Source of the DNA: an uncultured Flavobacteriales bacterium
GTDB taxonomy: Bacteria; Bacteroidota; Bacteroidia; Flavobacteriales_D; Crocinitomicaceae
Direction of reading: 5' to 3'
Length of the DNA stretch: 17,865 nucleotides
NCBI GenBank assembly: GCA_903879765.1
Contig: CAIRMS010000246.1
Span: forward strand, 1 to 17,865
Shown here: positions 13,245-17,865 of the stretch, piece by piece
Layout of the letters: every line of letters starts with the position of its first letter
Numbering within the stretch: the first letter of the stretch is position 1
Translations under genes and position numbers: made by a program
Notes under the pieces: generated by a model
Told to the model about the DNA's origin: nothing
Database searches by the model: none
What the model saw: the letters and a program-made list of their open reading frames with translations, nothing else

Positions 13245-14645
13245 TTACAGCTTCACAAAACGCTTTCGGACTGCTTGCTGATCAACAGCCGTCAAGACAT
13301 AAAATCCAGCTGGAAGGTTTGATACATCAAAATTGTTGGCTCCTGAGCTTTTGAAAATGATTGATTTTCCGCTTAAATCTGTTACCTGGATGGAGGTGAA
13401 TTCCGTTTCGCCAAGAAGTGATAATTCGGTATTTACTGGGTTTTCAAATTGAACATCAAATGTCAATTCGTTGATTCCTGCTCCCGGACCATATTTCAGC
13501 ACCGTTCCTAATAACACGGTACAACTAGAATCGTAAATCTGGTAATTGATCAACCCTTTTATGATGTCGTCATAACCATCAATGATCATTGCTTCGATTC
13601 CTGCAGAATCCAAATCACAAAAACAATTGCTTAACAAGGAGTAATTCATGTTTGTGTTATTGTTCACAGCAAAATTGATGTTCCCACAAAGTTCGTTGTT
13701 ATAAATCTGAGGACTATCCTGTACATTGGTGACATATTCGATGCTTACAGCACCCATATTATTATTGATTTGATTGTTGTGGATTTCGGCATTTACAGAA
13801 GCTTGAATGGCTAATTCATTGTAAAAGAATTCATTGTTTACGATTTCACACTTATAAGCGGATTGAATGGCAGTCGCATTATCCGTAAACAAACAGTTTT
13901 CCACTTTGCCTTTATTCGGGTAATTAAGGGCCAAGCCATTATTTAAAAATTGGCAATCCGAAATGTACATGGAGTCAAATATGTTTGACACGAAACTAAG
14001 TCCAATCTGGTTATCGATAAAATCGGAGTTGGTCATTGTTAAAACCGATGCGTACGCGTAGATGGAAGTCGTATTGTCTTTGAACAAACAATCATTGATC
14101 GTAAAGTTGGCCCAGCCGTAAACTCCAACTTCGTTGTCGATAAACTGACAATTGGATAAATTCACTGATTCACCAACTGTTACTGCTTGGAAACAACGTT
14201 TGAAGCTACAGTTTGTGTAATTGTAGTTCGACAACGGCGTTTCGTATGAAAAAGGAAAGTACGCATTGGCGATTTGGAAACGATCGGCATTCAGCACGCC
14301 TCCTTGAGAACTCGTGCAAACAAATCCTTGCCAAGCTGTATTGTTCATGGTATCGTATAGCGCATGAATTTTAATCGGAAGTGCATCGGTTCCAACGCAA
14401 TTGATGGTTCCACGCGTTTCTATGTAGATGTTACTACTCGTTTGATTGTTGATGCGAATTTCAACACCCGGTTCAATATTCAACGTTTTTCCAGGAAAAA
14501 CAACTACAGAACCGTTGACAATATAGGGGCTTCCAGCTAAACTCCAAGTGGCATTCTGGTAAATTCCACCCGAAACATTGGTTTGTGCCGAGGAGAAAAA
14601 TGAACTCACACAAAGTAAAACTAAAAAGAATATATTTTTTATCAT
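13245..14645 (-). CDS. Parallel beta-helix T9SS cargo protein (type A tail)
   Basis: 466 residues. The signal peptide is MIKNIFFLVLLCVSSFFSSA. The body has many ~22-residue coils of the right-handed beta-helix type, rich in N and with repeated D-N/N-x-F elements (for example CLFKDNTTSIYAYAS, CQFLNNGLALNY, CLFTDNATAIQSAY). The last ~75 residues read ...NPVNTELSL...IQVTDLSGK...FDVSNLPAGFYVLT...KRFVKL, a typical type A T9SS sorting domain, so the protein is probably delivered through the outer membrane. Beta-helix cargo often binds or processes polysaccharides, but no catalytic set is visible here. Its start is 53 bases from the divergent repeat-protein gene, with a TATTTTTG box between them on the minus strand. 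Confidence 0.87.
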   Translation of the reverse strand: MIKNIFFLVLLCVSSFFSSAQTNVSGGIYQNATWSLAGSPYIVNGSVVVFPGKTLNIEPGVEIRINNQTSSNIYIETRGTINCVGTDALPIKIHALYDTMNNTAWQGFVCTSSQGGVLNADRFQIANAYFPFSYETPLSNYNYTNCSFKRCFQAVTVGESVNLSNCQFIDNEVGVYGWANFTINDCLFKDNTTSIYAYASVLTMTNSDFIDNQIGLSFVSNIFDSMYISDCQFLNNGLALNYPNKGKVENCLFTDNATAIQSAYKCEIVNNEFFYNELAIQASVNAEIHNNQINNNMGAVSIEYVTNVQDSPQIYNNELCGNINFAVNNNTNMNYSLLSNCFCDLDSAGIEAMIIDGYDDIIKGLINYQIYDSSCTVLLGTVLKYGPGAGINELTFDVQFENPVNTELSLLGETEFTSIQVTDLSGKSIIFKSSGANNFDVSNLPAGFYVLTAVDQQAVRKRFVKL

Positions 14646-14663
14646 GATACGTTTTAATTAAAA

Positions 14664-14671
14664 CAAAAATA
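14664..14671 (-). promoter_or_regulatory. Promoter -7 box TATTTTTG for the beta-helix gene
   Basis: On the minus strand the sequence reads TATTTTTG, a full match to TAnnTTTG, 18 bases before the ATG at 14645. A TTG at normal spacing is not clear. It lies in a 53-base divergent spacer beside the palindrome TTTTAATTAAAA. Confidence 0.35.
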
Positions 14672-14698
14672 AAGGTCAATTGTTCAGGATTCTAGAAA

Positions 14699-16360
14699 AT
14701 GAAACTGTTTTTTGTCATGATAATGAAAAACCTGTTACTTACTGCGTTAACGTTTATTTTATCTCTCCACTTTTTAATTAAGGTACACGCGCAGTCTACG
14801 TTCACTCCAAACTGTGATCCAACTGGAAATTGGATTTTATTTGCCAATTATGATGGTGGAAATCTGAACATTGTTGTGGATCAAAACATCCCCAATTTAA
14901 AAATTGGCATTTGTACCTATGAGCCGGTGAATGTGACGTTCAGTGGCCCATTTGTCAACACCGTTACAGAAGTTCTTTACGCCGGATTCAACTCCGCACA
15001 AAACAACAATAACTGTGGATTCCCTATTAACACCTCGAGTTTCACAGGAATCAATCCAGCGATTCTAACGGTGAACGTTGTACCACCAGTGACGATCATT
15101 AGTCCGCCAAATCCAAACTATTTTAATCTTACGAACGGAAATAACACTGGCATCGTTTGTCTTGCTAGTTGCAATGTGAATGCGAATCAAGGTGGCTGTA
15201 ATACCGTTGATCAAGTCTTAGCGTATTTTCAGTCGCAATTTGGTGGTGTCCTTCGTGGACTCAACGTTCAATACAATTGTTGGGATAGCGGTACGCCGTT
15301 TACTATTAGTTCACAAGCGGGTAACTGCTGTGGAGCTTGCGTTCCTGATAATGTGACGATCAATCAAACCGTTTGCAACGATCAATTTCCTTATCAATGG
15401 AATGGGTTAACGTTAAATGGACCTGGAAGTCAAAACGTTACCTTAACCAATAGTAGTGGTTGTGATTCTTTGGTGACCTTAAACTTGTCCATTAGTCCAA
15501 ATACCGTTGGAACAGATGTTCAAAGTGCTTGTGAAAGCTTCACTTGGATTGATGGTATTACCTACACCTCTTCCACAAATGCATCACAATACACGATTGT
15601 CGGTGGGAATGCGAATGGCTGTGATAGTACTGTCAACTTGAATTTAACCATAAATCAAGAAACAACGAGTGTGCTCAATATTGAATCTTGTGGTGACTAC
15701 ATTTTTGAGAATGGTCAAACGTATTCAGAAAGCACAACCTTCACTTACACCATTCCAAACTCAACTGGCTGTGATAGTGTCATCACCGTAAATCTAACTA
15801 TCCTGCCTGAACCAATTGCGGCGTTTACAAGTTCACCCGAATTACTCGAATTTGGATTAACCGAAATTCAATTGATTGACCAATCATTAGGACAAATCGA
15901 CACATGGGAATGGGAGTTCACAACAGGAAATGAAACGGTGCAAACAAGTAACCTGCAGAATCCATTTTTTAATCTTTCTAATAACACTACTGGAAGTTTA
16001 AATTTCCAGTTAACAGTAAGTAATAATGAAGGTTGCTCAGATGTGATCACCAGTGTATTGACGATTTTGGAGGATGGCACACTGTTTATTCCAAATACGT
16101 TTAGTCCAGATGGTGATGCGTTTAACAACACCTTTCAAGCAATTGGGAAAAACATTTCTCCAGAACGATTTGAGTTGTGCATCTATAATCGTTGGGGGGA
16201 AAACATTTTCACGAGTCAAGATCCGAGCATTGGCTGGGATGGATCCGTAGCAAACAACGGTTCTGCTCCAATTGGAGTATATACATATAAAATTACGTAT
16301 CGTTTTGTGACTCAAAGTAAACCTGAACTTGTAACGGGACACCTTCATTTGATTCGTTAA
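14699..16360 (+). CDS. Large T9SS cargo: GCDS repeats, PKD domain, CHU_C (type B) tail
   Basis: 553 residues from the first ATG; an in-frame ATG at 14723 (MKNLLLTALTFI) is an equally good or better signal-peptide start. The signal peptide ends ...KVHAQ. The N-terminal ~180 residues are cysteine-containing and unassigned. Three consecutive ~51-residue repeats (about 218-370) each end in a [SN]-x-x-GCDS core (near 254, 307, 357). A PKD-like domain follows at about 371-457 (WEWEFTTGNETVQTSN). The last ~90 residues (FIPNTFSPDGDAFNNTFQ...YNRWGENIF...GVYTYKI) form the gliding-motility/CHU_C type C-terminal domain, a T9SS type B signal. It is presumably a secreted or surface-attached structural protein. 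Confidence 0.88.
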   Translation: MKLFFVMIMKNLLLTALTFILSLHFLIKVHAQSTFTPNCDPTGNWILFANYDGGNLNIVVDQNIPNLKIGICTYEPVNVTFSGPFVNTVTEVLYAGFNSAQNNNNCGFPINTSSFTGINPAILTVNVVPPVTIISPPNPNYFNLTNGNNTGIVCLASCNVNANQGGCNTVDQVLAYFQSQFGGVLRGLNVQYNCWDSGTPFTISSQAGNCCGACVPDNVTINQTVCNDQFPYQWNGLTLNGPGSQNVTLTNSSGCDSLVTLNLSISPNTVGTDVQSACESFTWIDGITYTSSTNASQYTIVGGNANGCDSTVNLNLTINQETTSVLNIESCGDYIFENGQTYSESTTFTYTIPNSTGCDSVITVNLTILPEPIAAFTSSPELLEFGLTEIQLIDQSLGQIDTWEWEFTTGNETVQTSNLQNPFFNLSNNTTGSLNFQLTVSNNEGCSDVITSVLTILEDGTLFIPNTFSPDGDAFNNTFQAIGKNISPERFELCIYNRWGENIFTSQDPSIGWDGSVANNGSAPIGVYTYKITYRFVTQSKPELVTGHLHLIR

Positions 16361-16431
16361 CATTCGGCTTTCTTTTACTCGGTGTTGAAGCATCGATTTA
16401 TCATTCATTTTAATGTTTTATTAGATTATCT

Positions 16432-16439
16432 TATATTTG
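16432..16439 (+). promoter_or_regulatory. Promoter -7 box TATATTTG
   Basis: A full match to TAnnTTTG in the 135-base gap after the CHU_C gene. It lies upstream of the in-frame ATG at 16496 but downstream of the longest possible start (16382), so it supports the shorter start. The -33 TTG is not evident. Confidence 0.45.
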
Positions 16440-16495
16440 ATGAGGTAACTATGATCATTTTCGTAACCAAATATGAACGAATCGTTTCTTGCTTT

Positions 16496-17077
16496 ATGAA
16501 TAAACTTATCCTCCTCATTCTTTTACAGTTATTTTTCTTGGAACCATCGCGCGTTTTTGCACAAGAAGTAAATGCAGAACTCGTAACTATTTCAAACGGA
16601 AGAAATTACTTTTCTTTTACTGGCACCTCACAACCGCCACTTATTGTGAGAGGAATATGGACTGAAGATGCATATATGTGGGTCCCGATTAACATCGGCG
16701 ACACCTTATTAGAAATGGCTTTTGTCGATGAAGAAGCATTCACGGGAAAGTCAGTTGCTTTAGATTCAACAGGAAACGTTATTGCACGATACCAATTTGA
16801 AAATGGTTTCATTCAAAAAATTGATGAATATATGTCAAATGATACCTTGCGCTATTCTTTAAATTTTAAAAATGGCATACCACATGGCAGTCAAAAAGGG
16901 TATGATTGGAATGGCGACTTATGGATGGAAAAAAATTTCAATGAAGGAATATTAGACGGAGCCTTTTATTGGAGTAAAGAACGAGTAGATTACGGTTTAG
17001 AACCATGTATTGAAACCGGGATTTTCCGAAACGGTGTCTATGAACGTACCAGTGAGCCTTGTGAATTTGGTGATTAA
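16496..17077 (+). CDS. Exported MORN-like repeat protein
   Basis: 193 residues from the ATG at 16496. An in-frame GTG at 16382 gives 38 more residues, but the upstream promoter box and the good signal peptide at 16496 (MNKLILLILLQLFFLEPSRV, then FAQ) favour the shorter form. The mature protein has MORN/YwqK-like repeats with alternating aromatic and glycine/asparagine turns (YQFENGFIQKIDEY, LNFKNGIPHGSQKGYDWNG, KNFNEGILDGAFYW, TGIFRNGVYERTS). Such repeats are short beta-hairpins and no activity is implied. Its end is 3 bases from the end of the convergent T9SS gene. Confidence 0.72.
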   Translation: MNKLILLILLQLFFLEPSRVFAQEVNAELVTISNGRNYFSFTGTSQPPLIVRGIWTEDAYMWVPINIGDTLLEMAFVDEEAFTGKSVALDSTGNVIARYQFENGFIQKIDEYMSNDTLRYSLNFKNGIPHGSQKGYDWNGDLWMEKNFNEGILDGAFYWSKERVDYGLEPCIETGIFRNGVYERTSEPCEFGD

Positions 17078-17080
17078 AAT

Positions 17081-17758
17081 TTATGGATTCATCAGGACCA
17101 AGCGATATACTTGTTTCGATGTTTGAAGAAAATACGTGTCGTTTGGAAGTTCGTTTAAGGATAATTTACCGTCGGTTTCAACTTCCATTTTCATGACTAA
17201 TTGACCACTCTTATTCAAAACGTTTACCCAAGTTGCTGCCAACTCTTTTGGTAATTTGATTTCTCCAGAACTTGGATTTGGATAGAGCTGTTTATCGAAG
17301 CTAATCAAAGGAAAAATACCCGCATTACCTTGATCGAATTCTAATGCGCCAAGGTTTGTGTTAGGTTGTAGCCTTGGTAGAAATAAATGATCAAATAGAA
17401 TCGTGGATATTGGTGCAGTGCTGACAAATAATGGATTTGTCAAAGAAGGTGTTACTTCGGCAAGCGATGCTGCGAAGTTTGGAAGTTGGTTAATGACCAC
17501 GTCGGTCGTAGCGTTATACCATGGAACCTGCGTTGAATTGTAAAGATTATTGGATGCTGTTAATCCAACTTGTGGACTTATACTGGAAATACAAAGCTGT
17601 CCATTATTCAAACTATCATTGGGCGCACTAATGATGTTTCTTGAAACATGGATGTTTTGAAAGGAAACATTAGGCACTGGTTGACCTAAAAACGTGAGGT
17701 AATTAAAATGTAAGCAAGAACCGGATCCCGTTTGATGTCCAATGATGGTATTGTGCGA
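17081..17758 (-). CDS. Beta-helix T9SS cargo protein, C-terminal part only
   Basis: The reading frame extends from the stop at 17081 rightwards with a beta-helix-like segment (SHNTIIGHQ, then FQNIHVSRNIISAPND). The first ATG/GTG-like start would be a GTG at 17677, but the same frame remains open and protein-like upstream of it to about 17758, so the GTG is not the true start; the N-terminal part is missing. The C-terminal tail (LYPNPSSGEIKL...VNVLNKSGQLV...LNELPNDTYFLQ...YRLVLMNP) is a clear type A T9SS sorting domain. Upstream on this strand the sequence switches to tadA coding, with a stop in this frame at 17792-17794, so the gene is cut here. Confidence 0.8.
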   Translation of the reverse strand, partial: SHNTIIGHQTGSGSCLHFNYLTFLGQPVPNVSFQNIHVSRNIISAPNDSLNNGQLCISSISPQVGLTASNNLYNSTQVPWYNATTDVVINQLPNFAASLAEVTPSLTNPLFVSTAPISTILFDHLFLPRLQPNTNLGALEFDQGNAGIFPLISFDKQLYPNPSSGEIKLPKELAATWVNVLNKSGQLVMKMEVETDGKLSLNELPNDTYFLQTSKQVYRLVLMNP

Positions 17759-17865
17759 AGGCCTATAATCAAACGGAGATATTGACTGACGTTACCGCAC
17801 ATGCCGAAATGCTTGCGATCACTTCAGCAGCGCAAACGATTGGGGGAAAATATCTGAAAGATTGC
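17755..17865 (+). CDS. tadA: tRNA adenosine deaminase TadA, internal fragment
   Basis: The last 37 codons read AKAYNQTEILTDVTAHAEML then AITSAAQTIGGKYLKDC, the conserved core of Bacteroidota TadA, including the catalytic H-A-E zinc-site motif (H16-A17-E18 of the fragment) and the GGKYL-x-DC segment that normally precedes the P-C-x-x-C half of the site. TadA converts adenosine 34 to inosine in tRNA-Arg. The normal N-terminal ~45-50 residues are missing: the same frame hits a stop (TGA, 17743-17745) just upstream and no start codon lies between. The right end is cut by the window. The upstream flank belongs to an unrelated gene on the opposite strand, so either the gene is broken by a rearrangement or the assembly is chimeric here. 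Confidence 0.85.

Noticed and set aside
16382..16495. N-terminal extension of the MORN-like protein from a GTG at 16382
   Set aside because: The -7 box at 16432-16439 lies inside it, and a normal signal peptide begins at 16496.
1..17865. CRISPR arrays, tRNA or rRNA genes, insertion sequences
   Set aside because: I read through both strands and saw no regularly spaced repeats, tRNA-like T-loop sequences, rRNA segments or transposase-like proteins; a dedicated scan could still find something subtle.

Overview
The window looks like a low-GC member of Bacteroidota, class Flavobacteriia, possibly Crocinitomicaceae or Fluviicola-like; that placement is inferred from family resemblance only. Supporting signs are type IX secretion sorting tails of type A (13245-14645 and 17081-17758) and type B (14699-16360), starts that mostly lack Shine-Dalgarno sequences, and several TAnnTTTG boxes of the Bacteroidota -7 type. 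I see no tRNA, rRNA, CRISPR array or insertion sequence.

Left part (1-2530) has an accessory character. It holds the N-terminal part of a polytopic membrane acyltransferase-like protein (1-514, minus), a complete membrane-anchored JAB/JAMM-type metalloprotease-like protein (679-1521, minus) with short TTAGCGG-type intergenic elements on both sides, and about 1 kb that is nearly gene-free. That last stretch has one possible 62-residue ORF directly behind a hairpin, decayed-looking reading frames, and two A/T-rich hairpins.

Middle part (2531-10650): a tocopherol-cyclase-like protein; a minus-strand pair of a small beta-rich protein and an OsmC protein; an AraC regulator followed by an exported PDZ/serine-hydrolase/beta-propeller fusion and a small membrane protein; then a Crp/Fnr-family regulator, a fatty acid hydroxylase and a probable outer-membrane barrel protein. 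Between the Crp/Fnr gene and the hydroxylase gene lies a perfect FNR-type palindrome (TTGAT-N4-ATCAA), and the regulator carries the matching ExxSR recognition-helix motif. A small VanZ-like membrane protein follows.

Right part (10755-17865) is rich in exported proteins: a CocE/PepX-like S15 hydrolase, an unidentified secreted protein, a parallel beta-helix T9SS cargo, a large repeat/PKD/CHU_C T9SS cargo, a MORN-like secreted protein, and the C-terminal part of a second beta-helix T9SS cargo. The last ~110 bases encode an internal piece of TadA (tRNA adenosine deaminase) on the plus strand, without its N-terminus, joined directly to the interrupted beta-helix gene. This is either a rearrangement breakpoint or a chimeric assembly junction.

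I find no complete new multi-gene defence or biosynthetic system. The leads best worth following are the membrane JAB protein, the FNR-box/hydroxylase module, the three-domain esterase fusion and the tadA junction.
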